Shown piece by piece: positions 51,837 to 64,000 of a stretch of 64,000 nt of DNA. The DNA is taken from contig NC_090117.1 in NCBI RefSeq assembly GCF_023973825.1, forward strand, positions 124,001 to 188,000. The letters run 5' to 3'. A model generated the notes under the pieces. That model saw nothing but the letters and a program-made list of their open reading frames with translations. It was not told the origin of the DNA and searched no databases. How positions within the stretch are numbered: position 1 is the stretch's first letter; every line of letters starts with the position of its first letter. This stretch comes from Plasmodium brasilianum. Lineage: Eukaryota; Apicomplexa; Aconoidasida; Haemosporida; Plasmodiidae. Both the position numbers and the translations under genes were made by a program.

Positions 51837-53686
51837 TGAGACACCTAATAAAAATATTACACTTTATATTATTTGCATAATAAAAATTAATACTTCGCGG
51901 TATAAACGTTATATATAAGTGTAGCATTACTAATAAATAAAACAAACGAAAATTAAAAAAATGAATATATATGATTAAAAATTTACATAAAAGGATAATA
52001 AAAATACAATACTACTATGAAAACCCCTAATAGATATATTCCCCTATTCATGATATTTTATTTAAAATTCAAAACTAGTAATTTTAGTACTTAAATATAT
52101 AACACAATACTACGAAACAAATGCTGATTTTCTTAAAAAGTAATATGAAGTAAGGTTTATCATATAAATATTAAAATATTAAAAAGAAAAGAGAAAACAA
52201 AAACATTAAAAAGAGGACTACTAGTATAATTATATAAATAATAAAATCTTATAATAAAATCATTATTCAAAAAATACGAATGTAACTATTTTGTTTACAA
52301 ATTTATCTTAAAATGTTTATTATTATTTGTTCCTTTGCAATTTAGAAGAAGTTAAAATTTAACACCGTATAGAACAATTTTAACATTGTTCTCTTTAATA
52401 GGTAGATATTGTATGTGACACTCTAGTAAGAATATATATACGTGAATATAAAAGATATTAATTCTACTGATCCTCATTATATATGGGAACATTACTAATC
52501 GTTATTTAATAATTCATAAATATGTTCCTGTGAAACATTATTCTAAATTTTTTTTGTTCATTTAATATGCTAATACACATATAACATCCAAGGGAAATAA
52601 ACAAATCGGTATGTGATAATTAAAAAACATATATAAAATTAGTTTACGATTATAAATTTTTCATCGATTACATTATAATAGCAGTGAGAAGTATTTATAC
52701 TTCTATATTTCATTTTGATTTATTTTATTCAAAAACAAAAATACGACAAATATTCCAGTAAATAGAATATTGGCATGATGATATGAAGAAGATAAGAAAA
52801 ATAAAAAGATAACGCCTCCTTTATTCAGTTTTCTAATAGAATTCCACTTTTTGAGTCACCAAGGATCTCATTATATATGCATTCCTATATATATTAGATT
52901 TTTAGAAATGAGGATTCCCATTTTTAATCGTGTAAAATTTTCAGGAAATTTTCAAATTTGTGAATTAGATATTTACAGAATATAGTCATTTTAATTATGG
53001 TAAATAACTATTTGTATTCTTGTTTTTTACTATATATCTGAATCTTGGATATCAATTTATATACGATATTATTCGTATTTTACTTAATATCATATTCAAA
53101 ATAACAAAACAAAAAATGCGTATTATTGAAATGAATTTACATTGACGAAACGTTGGCATGTTCACATAATAAGGAAAAATGAAGAAGTATTTATAATAAG
53201 GCATGCAATTTTATTTCTCATAACAATTTTTTTATAGTATTCATAAATTTATTAGAGATAAAATTAGTCATCTTATTATTATTATTACCAATAAAGAATA
53301 CAATATTTACTTATATTTTTTTAATTATTGTTTTTAATTTTTCCGTAATGATTCATTGAACTATATATATATATATATATTGTGAACTGCATAAATAGAT
53401 ACATAACAAAGAATATTATATAAATAATAAATTGTCATTTCCTTTCTAATTTATTCATGTTAAATTAACTAAAAATGATTTAAAAGAATTAATCTATAAA
53501 AAATTTTTATCTAGTTCATCTACAAATACAAAATACTGTTAAAATTTTATTCTTCATAAAACAATAATTAAAGTAATAATAAAAATGGTTCCATTTATAT
53601 TTTAAATATGTAAGATTTAAAAAACAAATTTTTTACAGATTAAAAACATATTTTTAATATTCTTGGTCTTTTTCTATTAATTATTC

Positions 53687-53688
<2 letters not shown>

Positions 53689-53716
<28 letters not shown>
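53689..53716. repeat. (TA)14 microsatellite
   Basis: Perfect TA units in non-coding DNA, about 100 bases before the telomere-like motif. Confidence 0.9.
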
Positions 53717-53720
<4 letters not shown>

Positions 53721-53833
53721 TTTTGTTAAATCCTTTAAGTTTATTGTTTTTTTTTCTAAAAAGAATTAGTTGTATATTTAATAACATATATATAAGAAAA
53801 TAAAATATAGAACAGGAGTAAAATTAAAATATT

Positions 53834-53850
53834 AACCCTAAGCCCTAAAC
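53834..53850. repeat. Interstitial telomere-like motif
   Basis: AACCCTAAGCCCTAAAC holds two units close to the Plasmodium telomere repeat (CCCTAAA or CCCTGAA on this strand). With C so rare in the surroundings, two adjacent CCCTAA units are unlikely by chance. Two units are too few to prove a former chromosome end. Confidence 0.5.
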
Positions 53851-53989
53851 TTGGAATCCTACAACAAAGGATAATATATTATTATATATTCATAATTTCA
53901 CATTTATAAAATAAAATAAACATAAAAGTAATATTAAAAGGGTTCTCATATATAAATATGTTGCGTAATATATTTATCCTAAAGTTTAT

Positions 53990-55790
53990 TCTGTAGAATA
54001 AATATTATATTTTCTTTTAATTTAAGAAAAAAAAAATGTATCAACATAAAAAAATATATCGAATTCATTTCATTTTGTACTAAAAAAAACACACATATTT
54101 TTAACTTTAAATGAATGATACTTATATTTTTTTTTTTTTTTACAAAGCAAATAATTAATTAGTATTAGTAAAAGATAAAAATATAATTCAAACTATTATT
54201 TTCAGTTACAAATATAAAATGGCAAAGGATATCAAGAAAAATTATATAAATTTTTCTTTTATATATTAATTTTAAGGCAAAAATTTTCTAAACAAATAAT
54301 GTTATAAACAGAAATCTATATATTAGACATAATATTGTTTTAAGAGGAGTATATACGTTAAGTTGAAAATTTGAAAACGTTAAAACATTTATATTAACTA
54401 AAATATTGAAGAGCTACATTTTTGATGTTACGCATCAAAAATAATAGCCACATTCGCGTAAATTTATGAAATCATATGAACTATATAGGTGTCTTTTATT
54501 TATATGTACTACCTAGGAGACTATATGAATTAATTTTTATAACTTATTCAGGAAAAATATCATATTTGGATTTATTCATTTTACATTTAATATGTACCAG
54601 CTTATTATATTTTACTGATTTTTTAAGGTTGTAAAAAAAGGCTGGTAAAACTGTAAAAGTTAATATTAAAAAAAGAATTATACTTACTGACGCTGTAGGC
54701 CACCATTTTGCAGATATGGACTCAAAACATAACGCAAAAATAAAGTATCTTTCAAATATATAAATTAGTATTCCAGCTAATAGAAGGAAGGTAGGTAAAA
54801 TAAAAATTAATTTGTGTTTATGATTTGATTTAGCCCATAAATCCATATAATCTGTATTTCTAATATCCCTAGCTATTTTTAAATAATATTTTCTGTTTAA
54901 TGTTTTTTTATCGAAATATGCATCATCTTCAGAATAATCAGTAATGTTACTTTTTTTAATTTCTTCACAGACTCCTTCATTATTTAATGAATTTGAATTT
55001 AGCTGTTTATTTTTTGTTTTAGTTATATTTTCACTACAACTTTTGCATTTTTTTTTGTACCCTTCATCACATGGTGATACTATTTCTAACTCTACAAAAT
55101 TTGAATTCTTATTCCGTTCATATTTTGCTAGTAATCGATAAGTTCCTGTATCTAAATATCTACCAAATATGTAGTATTCGTCCAAATATTTGATAAATGT
55201 ATTCTAAAAAAAACAAAATAAATATTTGTTATTTAAAGATTAAATAATTTCATACTAAAGAGGAGTATTCATAAAAATAAAACAATAAATACATGAATAA
55301 TTCAAATTTACTCAAATAATATTATAATACCACATTGCTCCTAAAATTATATGTCCATGTTAAAAAGATAAACACAGATATTTTAATAAATATCATTGTT
55401 TTATTTTTTTGTCCCATGATATATATCTTAAATATCCTAATATATTAAGTGTGAAAAAGTTAATAATAATGTAATGTATTATCAATTATGAAATGTTCTA
55501 TATTTTAATTAATTTTTAATGCTGCTTATATCTTCGTAAATAAACATCAGGTATTATGTAAGTATAATTCATTTAACAATATACAATAAGTATAACAAAA
55601 TTAAAAATAAATTATTAAATTTTTATCATAATGATATTTATAAAAAACTAATTGTGAAACAATTTAAATAGACTTAATCAAATATAATCTATGAATTTAA
55701 AATAATAGTTTAATAGTAGAAAAATTAATTAATAATTTATTAACCCTTTTGAAAAAAGCAAAACACAAAAATTTATATTGCATTATTCAG
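53990..55790. repeat. Second duplicated block, copy C' (fam-l/fam-m-like gene and flanks)
   Basis: Counterpart of 30960-32790. Flanks on both sides of the gene match, in the same order and orientation. Here the gene is open, there it is dead. Confidence 0.6.
54544..55417 (-). CDS. fam-l/fam-m-like Plasmodium exported protein, two exons, intact
   Basis: Exon 1 is 55331-55417 (29 codons: MGQKNKTMIFIKISVFIFLT then WTYNFRSNV), a signal-type hydrophobic exon. Exon 2 is 54544-55203, after TTTTTTTAG; the junction is phase 0 with a GTATTA donor and a 127-base intron. The product is 248 residues. After the signal segment come NTFIKYLDEYYIFGRYLD and TYRLLAKYERNKNSN near residues 45-65, the place of the export-motif region in these families. 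A charged, Cys-containing middle (CKSCSENITKTKNKQLNSNS) follows, then two membrane segments near residues 161-179 and 200-220 and a basic tail. It matches the fam-l/fam-m plan of P. malariae (about 250 residues, two membrane segments). Members are exported into the infected red cell; their function is not established. The frame from 55185 alone misses exon 1. I cannot decide between fam-l and fam-m by eye. Confidence 0.85.
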
Positions 55791-58700
55791 AAAAATTTAG
55801 TTTATTTAAAATACGGAAAGTATAAAATGTGGAGAGTATATACTACTATATATTAAAATGTAATTACATATTTCAGCTATTTCTTCTTATTAGTACAAAT
55901 ATAAAAAAACTATATTATATAAAAAGCAGTTCTTATAATTATATGTTTTTAACTATAAAAATATATTAAAAAACTAATATTTAAAAAAATAATACTTCTA
56001 TGATAATAATTTTAAAACAATCCATTAGAGCTAAAAAATAATTTATTCATAAAAAAATAACATATATTTCAAAATTACTTTTTTATTTTATTACATAAAA
56101 TATGAAAATTTATGTATTTTAAAAAGTATGATCGATATTATAGCTTTATTGCTGTACCATAAATTTACAATATTATAAATCTCATATATTTGGAATGCAT
56201 ATTATGATTAATAAATAATAAATTTACATATTTACAATTTTTTCACACTTTATATGTATAAATAAATTAATATTTATATTTACAAATGAAATAACAGACA
56301 ATAATTTAAATTAAAATTGTTGAATATAACATATATTTGGTATTAATTAGTGCAAGAATATTTGGTTGATATATACTTCAAAATGAATACTATACACAAT
56401 ATTTTTTTTAATTAATATAATAAAATAACAATAAGTCATATAAATATTATCTATTCCTTAATTTTTCTAATGAACATTTTATAACGAATTTATAATTTTT
56501 TTTAATGTTTTGTAAGCCTTTATTGTATGCAGCATATATTAAAAAAAAAAAATACATTAAAAATGTAATTTATATGAATAAGTGATTTTACGTAAATAAT
56601 ATATGTAGCAACAAGAACATATATCTTAAGGTTTTTTTTTATTTATTTCATTTAACAAATTAACTCACAATAAAATTATTATATGCATAATAAATTATTG
56701 AAAACTATTGAAATATTTCATATTAATTTTTTTCAGAAAAATCTAATAAATAAAAAAAAAAAAAAGTGATTGAACATAAAACAATTTTTTAATTAAAAAA
56801 ATAATGGCACATAAACTAACATAATTATATGTTTATTCCTCTACTTTAAACCTGTAGTTATTGTCTCATTTAGAAATATTCTTGTATAGTATTTTCTGGA
56901 AATAATATTATCTACTTGTCACTTAATAAGATTCTTTTAATTATCTCTTTTTAAATCTTTAATGTTTTCATAATATAAAATAGAAATTTATGAATTTTAT
57001 CTTTTGCTTCAAATTTATTTAATTTTTTTCATGTTATGCACCTATATCATAATGGTATATGTTCTTTTATATATTCGTATTAATCTTTTAAATTTTTTTT
57101 ATTTATTTCAAAATTCACTATAATATTTAGTTCAATTTTTTACACGTAAACTTTTATATTAATTTTTTATTATTTTAGTTTGTTACATGGTTAAAATAAT
57201 AATAATATATATTAATTATTTTCAAACACATATTTTACTTAATAAATAATTAAAATACATTAAATGTATTCTCTTAAAATTTTATTAATATTTTTTATTT
57301 ATTAGCAATATAATAATGTCCTTATTACAAGTTTATGACATATTGTAAGGGCATCTATTACAAATAAATTTATTAATTCGTCCGTGCAAACCTATATTTT
57401 TTAATTAATGAATTAACTGTACAATCTTACCATTTTTATTATTTCTACTTCATAATGATATAACTTAGAGATATAGATTACTCAGTAGAGAGGATTTTCT
57501 TTTTGTGTAATTGTACAATTATATAAAGAAGGAATTCAAAACATTCATTTATATATTTATACATTTATACATATTTACATACATTATTATAACGTAATGG
57601 AAAAATACTAATATTTATAGGAGAATTTTATTTTATTCTTTTAAGTATGATTATCACAAAATTACATATTTCTTAAAAAATATCATTTATTAATACACAT
57701 TTTAAAAATTAAAATATTTTGTATTAAACAATACTTTCATTTATGTACGATCGTTCCCATATTTCATTTAATATATACATAATTTAATCTACATATTATA
57801 AGAACAATTCTTATATTTCACATATAACACAATTTTCTCCTTTATATGTGATATTGTTTTAAAGTCTTCATAACATTCAATATACTAACATTTGAACTCT
57901 GTAAATAATTTTAAAACAAATACATAAACATTCATTTTCATGTTCTTTTTTCTAATAATGTTTGAGTATCTTTTTATAAAATTTAATATTTATAAGGTAT
58001 ATGGTATATTAACATACATTCATTAATTAATTATTTAGTATATTCATTTATTTGTATTAACTCGAAAATATTTTTATAAATCTTATTCTCCATTTTACTA
58101 TTTGACATAAAATGTGAAATAAATATATAATTTTTTCTTTATCAAACGTATATTAATTCCAATGTATCTATTTGTTATATAGTTTATTTTAAATTTCCTA
58201 TTAATATGTGAATCCTAAATTTTGCCCTTCTATTATTATTATTTTTTTATTTATTTCATTTAAATATATTTTATGTTCTTCATTATTATTCTGTTTTAAA
58301 TTATAATTTATTAAATATGTTTTGGGAACTTAAAATAACTTTAAATTTTATTATTACAATATATTTATTTGTACCTCATTTATTGCTTTTCTATTCAATA
58401 ACATTTCCTTTGATATATTTAAAATATGGAATTAAAAAATTACAATTTTCTTTTTAAGTTCTTTTTTCTTTCATTTGACTTTTTTTTTTTTTTTTTTTTT
58501 TACTGAATAGAATTTTACATAAAATAAGATTTATATACTTTAATTATTGTAACTATTAGTGTGTGAGTGATTCATAAGGCATAGGTACTAAGTGTATAAG
58601 ACACTATATAAGTTATATTTAATAACCTTTATTCTGAATTTATATTTCCATACGATAAATCATGTTTAAATAAGTAATTTGTATGTTCTTCATTAATATT

Positions 58701-58799
58701 ACTATAGATATTTCTTTTTATTTAAACTTTCCTATAAGACTAGACTTCAAAGTTAGTAAACTAATTTATAAATGAAAAATGTCATATATATTTAATGCA
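55418..58799. other. AT-rich intergenic DNA
   Basis: The first 370 bases are the 5' flank shared with 32427-32790 and should hold the promoter of the gene at 54544. A 22-base T run lies at 58480-58501. I see no gene. Confidence 0.5.
58480..58501. repeat. Poly-T tract (22 T)
   Basis: The longest uninterrupted homopolymer I noticed in the window. Such tracts are common in Plasmodium intergenic DNA and prone to assembly length errors. Confidence 0.9.
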
Positions 58800-59430
58800 T
58801 TTAATTCATAAATGTAATATTTTAAGAAAAAAATTTATATAATATAATACATTAATACGTAAAAATAAATATAATTTTACTTTAAAAAAAAGGAAAAACA
58901 TAATATGTATGCCAATAACCGCAAAAACAATTAAATAAGCCACAGAAAATGAAACGCATGTTAACATGTTACATGTTATTGATGAGATAGCATAATTAAT
59001 ATTAATCAAAGCTAATATTATATTCTTTTTACTTATTTTAAAAAGATATTTTTACAAAATAATCATTAGATTTATGTTTGATTATCTTTATAAATTTATT
59101 ATAAAGTTCGCTGAAGTGAAAATTTTAATTATGGGTATATCATAAAAGGACAGTACTTTTCATTACATTTAAAAAATTAGTTATATATATCTGCATAAGT
59201 ATAAAAAGTATTTATGTAAGCCTCCCATATATATATTTCTTATATAATTTATAAGTAATATATTGGAAGCATATTTCCATTTCATTATAGATAGTTTTAG
59301 CTTTATCTTCAATAATAGGGATATTTTTAAATAGTCAAGTAAATCTGTCTCTTTTTTCCATATGTTCATGATAAGCAATAATAACAATACCATCGTACTG
59401 AAATTACTTACATTAATACTATTCACTACA
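58800..59430 (-). pseudogene. Possible exported-protein gene relic (- strand)
   Basis: On the - strand, from 59350 downwards, one frame gives IPIIEDKAKTIYNEMEICFQ and KLYKKYIYGRL. Lower down LYNKFIKIIKHKSNDYFVK appears, then a longer open stretch (58806-59009) with two hydrophobic parts (TCVSFSVAYLIVFAVIGI and LYLFLRINVLYYINFF). A charged region followed by a membrane region near the end resembles the exported-protein genes in this window. Frames change at least twice, and no signal exon was found. Identity is uncertain. Confidence 0.35.
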
Positions 59431-62400
59431 TTAAATTGTTGTTGATTTCCCCTGTATCACTATTATTTTTCGTATGAGTATTTTACATTTTCTTTATCTT
59501 ATCATAGAACCGTCAATGGAAATAATAATCATCTATGTTATCTTATTAATTATTTTCACTATATAATTTAAATATAATTATACCATTTTATATGTATTTT
59601 TAACCTCATTTTCACATAACGCATTGCGTTAACTTTTAATATCACTTATATTTTACACAGAATATATTATTTATATTTTTTATATGTCGATGTTCCTTCT
59701 AACACATAATCATGAAAATTAAACATAAATAATAAATTATATAAATACAAGCTTTTATTAATGAACGTATTTTTTATTTAACTTCAGAACAAATATAACA
59801 CATAAACAAATAACTATTTGTAATTTTTAAAATAACTACGTGTTGTATCCATTCATTACCCTCTATAAATGTCAATATATTACAATGAATAATAATTAAA
59901 CCAATGCTAACATTTGTTACATTATAATATCTACATGTCAAATATAACGTCATATAATCTGCAGATATATTATGTATCTTTTTATATTAATTGCAAGACC
60001 AAACTAAATGTTAATTAGTGAGGATATCTCTTTAATTTTCCTATAATAATATATTATAGTAGATCATTCCTTTGCACATAAATATTATTAATATTGAGAG
60101 TAATTAAATGAACATTAGAAGTTCATTATCCTTGTAAGGTAAAACATAATACAAAAAAAAACAAATTACTAAAGAAATAATTTATAAATATTCTATATGA
60201 CACTACTAACAATACATAATAGTATACTTCTATTTATTTTATATAATTATAAAGCGTATTTTGTGTTGAAATATTTAAATAAAAATCCTATTTATCCATT
60301 TAAAAAAGTGTTGTTAAATGTATATATAATTACATAAAAAAATAATCATTAATTTTTTTTTAGAAATAATAAATCCCCCTTGAAGTTCAAATAATCAGAT
60401 TAATAATTATTCAGTTTTTTCGTTAAATTAGTATAAACTTACATGTTCTTTTCACTATGTCAGACTTAATACTTATTAATAATTTAAATTTCATATTATG
60501 GAAAAACTACACTATAAAGAATTAAAAATAATAAAATATAAATAAATACTACTCCATTGCACAAATTTTAAAATAAAAAAATATCTTATAATATTTAAAA
60601 ATAAATTAAATTAATATATAACCTAATAACGCGGAAATAAGATACTAGAACAAGTAATAAATTCTCATAAGATAAATATAACAAAATATGTTAATTGCTA
60701 AACTCACTAAGTAAATAATTTAACAAAAAGGAATAACAATTAAAAGGATAAATATATGTAAAAAGAAATATAATATAATGTTTATTATAGCCAATTAAAT
60801 CTTCCTCTATTCCCTATCAATAAAAGCATGCAATTTGTTGTTTGAATAATATCAGTCTCAAAAAAAAAAATATTTAAAGGAACATGCGTTATGTTATCCT
60901 TAAAAAAAAATTTATATATTATTAACAATTATATTTTTTATTACATAATTAAATATAAATTATTACTTTTTTTTTAAATAAAATTAATAGGTCAATAATA
61001 GATATATTATAGTATAATTCACTCTATCAATTAAGTTAAAAAATAAACAAAAAAAAAAAAATCTTATTTTGATGATAAAAATAGTATATGAATGACACTT
61101 GAAAATAAAGATATAAATCAAAAATATTAAAAAATTAATGTAAGTGTTTATCATGATAAAAAATATAGTGAAGAAATATATAAAAACTAAATGTTTCTTT
61201 ATATAAAGATATATATATTTAACATGTTTATTCCCTCGCAATTTATATTATCGTGAGAATTGTTCTCAAAAAATGAAAAAATTAGTAAACATAGTTCCGT
61301 TTTCTCAAATGTAATAAAATAATGATAAAAAATTCATATATTGATTGTAACATTAAACATTTACTAAATATTTTGTAATTATACCATTGCACATCCAGAG
61401 CGTATATAATTTGGTATATGTATAACATTAATATATGTTCAATTAAAACGGAAAAATAAAGAATTTATATTATTGAAGTTTTTATTATTTATTTGTAAAA
61501 TAATATAAAAGTTAGACTGTTAATTATAACCATTTATTTAAAAATTGGTGTTCAAATACAAATATACATATATATACATATTCACAAATACATTTATTAA
61601 AATTCACGCATTAAAAAAAAGAAAATGGGATTTCTTGGAACAATTAAAAATAATTTATTATATATTAAAAAAAAAATCTTACTTATGAGGCTTATTAAAA
61701 GGTGGGAAATGCGCTTTTAAAATTAACTTATATTTATATTTTAATCATTTTTTGTTCATTACAATTAAAGATATGTTAAAATCTTACATTAAAATAATAT
61801 GATAAAAAGACTTAATACTAATGTCTATGTCTCTTATGAAAAGTAAATAAAATATAATAAATAAAAATAAAAGGACAACTAAATTATTTTAATAGTATAT
61901 ATTTTTATTATATAAAACGTAAAATATAAAATTGTACATTTCACATATATATATACAACTTTAAAATAAAAAGCATGCGCTTTTCTAAAAAATATAAAGT
62001 CCACTGTAAATAAAGTAATCTTCAGCATGCTCTTAATAACATCATATATCTTTCTTACCATTAGGACATTTACCATTTTTTGAAATAAATGAACAGAAAT
62101 GTATGCATTAGAATTATATTAATTCTTTTATTAAGCTTATTTTATGCAACGATTTTTTCATATATTATAGTTACCATTTATATAATTCAATATTAATACA
62201 AAAATATTTAAACATCCTTATTTAATTTAATCATTTCCTTTTTTTACTATTTATTTATTTTCAATTAATGTCCAATTTTTCCCATTAAATCAAAGATATC
62301 ATTTGTATATTTACATGTATATGTGTTGCATATATTTGTTTTAGATAGAACATATTCTCATATACATATCAAAATAAAAATATAAAATACTTATGTAATG

Positions 62401-64000
62401 TTTTCAAAAACAAAAAGTGTCTTTATTTTCACACAAAAAATATTTAATTTTTTTTTTTTTTAATTTACTTATTATAAATTTATTTTAACCACAATATATT
62501 ATTCAACTCATTATTATTAAAATATGAAAGATTAGTGTAATAATGTATATATATGTCAATTATTTCTTATTAATGTTTTTTAATATAACCTGCATCATAA
62601 AACATTTATTTAGACTTTTTGAATGATAAACTACGTAATAAAGAATAAAAATTCAAAGATTATACATTTGCAATAAGAATAAAAACAGTAGATATCATAT
62701 ATACAATGATACTTTTTTATTATGCGTATTCTTGTTTTAATATACTAGTATATACATCCAGTTTATTTAATTACTATTTAGATCTAGGTGATAATATAGT
62801 ACATTGTCAAGTAGTATTATAATTAACCACTATTCACATATTAATGTACATTTTATTTATTATGTTTTTTATAAATATTTCTTGATTTTTTCGTATAATG
62901 CGATGTTTTTTTATTATATCTCTATATCATTTTTTCTTTTAATAAGAAATGTTCTTATTATTTAGCATTACACTAAGATTATTAATTAATTTGGATGTTA
63001 GGTGTTGATAATTTATTATTTTCTAATTAACTATTTTAAAATTTTTTGTTATAAATCTTATTAATTATTTTAAGAAGATTTTGCTTATATTTATACATTA
63101 ATTTAATTTTACCAAGGAAAATCATTTTACAGTACGCAATCCTTTGAATAGATATTTTTTAATATGTCTTATACATAACTCATCTATTAAAAATTACATA
63201 TAATAATAAAATATAATTTTTTTTATAATAATAGTAATTACATTTTTGTATTTGTTCTAATACATTTATAAATATTTTTTCACCCTTTCCTGTTTGTTAA
63301 ATTACAAATGAAATTATATTACATTAAGGTTATGCTCAATGTGAACAAGTTGTAAGTTTTATTCATTTCGTAACATTCTTATATATTTTAGCAGATGTAT
63401 ACGATATATTATTACAATTTGTCATATTCATACGAAAACTTTATATTTAAGAAGAAAACATTAATACACATATAATCAGATAATTTAAAAAATTTTAGTC
63501 AACCTCAAGTGTACTACTCAAGATTTTACCATGGGCTATAAAATAAGATGAAATATATATTTTTTTAATATATCATTAATAGAAAAAATGTGAAGGTTTA
63601 TTATTTTTATTAACACATACTTCATTTCTATGTTTTATACATTGTTCTTTTTACGTTAACTTAATTCTTTATATTAAATATCTGGTAAATGTAAATATAA
63701 ATTTATACTCATGTATCACTAAAATTACTCTTTAATGATCTTAAAAATATACATAATTTTAATAGCAATAAATCATATTTAATTACATATTATTCAGTAT
63801 ATATATATAAAGGACATATATCAAAATAGGCTATTGTAATTATCTTGTGTGGTGATATATATTCTTATGATATATTAACTTTCGCTATACATTTGTACCT
63901 ATAAACTTTCTATAACCCAATTTAACAAAATAAGGTATATAATATAAAATGAATATAAAAACATTATACTACATTAACAGAGTGCACCTACTTCAAAAAC
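59431..64000. other. AT-rich DNA to the window end
   Basis: Open frames at 60984-61241 and 61879-62076 (- strand) are F/I/Y/K-rich, as expected of translated AT-rich DNA. I recognise no domain, splice pattern or RNA gene here. Confidence 0.5.

Larger units (their letters stand above)
51837..54543. other. AT-rich intergenic DNA
   Basis: It holds a telomere-like 17-mer at 53834-53850 and a (TA)14 run at 53689-53716. From about 53990 it matches the 3' side of the block at 30960. No gene is supported. Confidence 0.45.

Noticed and set aside
51618..51945. Two overlapping - strand open frames
   Set aside because: Antisense to the open last exon of the pir pseudogene, which has a clear family C-terminus on the + strand.
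54944..55141. Open frame of 65 codons on the + strand
   Set aside because: Antisense to exon 2 of the intact fam-l/fam-m-like gene.
60984..61241. Hydrophobic open frame of 85 codons on the - strand
   Set aside because: Composition is that of translated poly-A/T DNA; no signal exon or motif.
1..64000. tRNA, rRNA, CRISPR arrays, insertion sequences or bacterial-type operons
   Set aside because: No cloverleaf-like GC-rich segments, no regularly spaced repeats and no transposase-like frames were seen; the content is eukaryotic with introns.

Overview
The window is extremely A+T-rich eukaryotic DNA: long poly-A/T and (TA)n runs, multi-exon genes with short GT-AG introns, and members of Plasmodium surface and exported multigene families. 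The mix fits a subtelomere of Plasmodium malariae or a malariae-like species: pir, STP1 (SURFIN-related) and two-exon exported genes of the fam-l/fam-m type. The family names come from sequence recognition by eye. fam-l and fam-m are, to my knowledge, characteristic of the P. malariae lineage. The species call is an inference.

Only two gene models are fully open. One is a three-exon pir gene on the + strand (11117-12816). The other is a two-exon fam-l/fam-m-like exported protein gene on the - strand (54544-55417). A third, a three-exon STP1 gene on the + strand (38669-41340), is open except for one in-frame TAA just before its transmembrane segment. Every other gene is broken: an STP1 pseudogene (17103-19663), three related exported-protein pseudogenes (3531-4299, 23726-24468, 45112-45896), a fam-l/fam-m-like pseudogene (31590-32426), and pir pseudogenes or relics (7171-8217 -, 34680-35090 -, 50879-51836 +). 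There is also a weaker relic at 58800-59430 on the - strand.

The layout is repetitive. A block holding STP1, its long 3' flank and an exported-protein gene occurs three times: copy A is 1-5060 (its STP1 would lie left of the window), copy B is 17103-25260 and copy C is 38669-46670. They are spaced about 20-22 kb apart. In B and C the block is followed, 7-9 kb on, by a second shared block with a fam-l/fam-m-like gene on the - strand, dead in B and open in C. The window therefore looks like a diverged tandem array of about 21-23 kb units in which most copies have decayed.

The intact or near-intact products are predicted membrane or exported proteins of the infected red cell and would act at the host-parasite interface. 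There is no operon-like organisation. The rest (more than 80 percent) is AT-rich intergenic DNA in which I see no RNA genes and no further supportable coding sequence.
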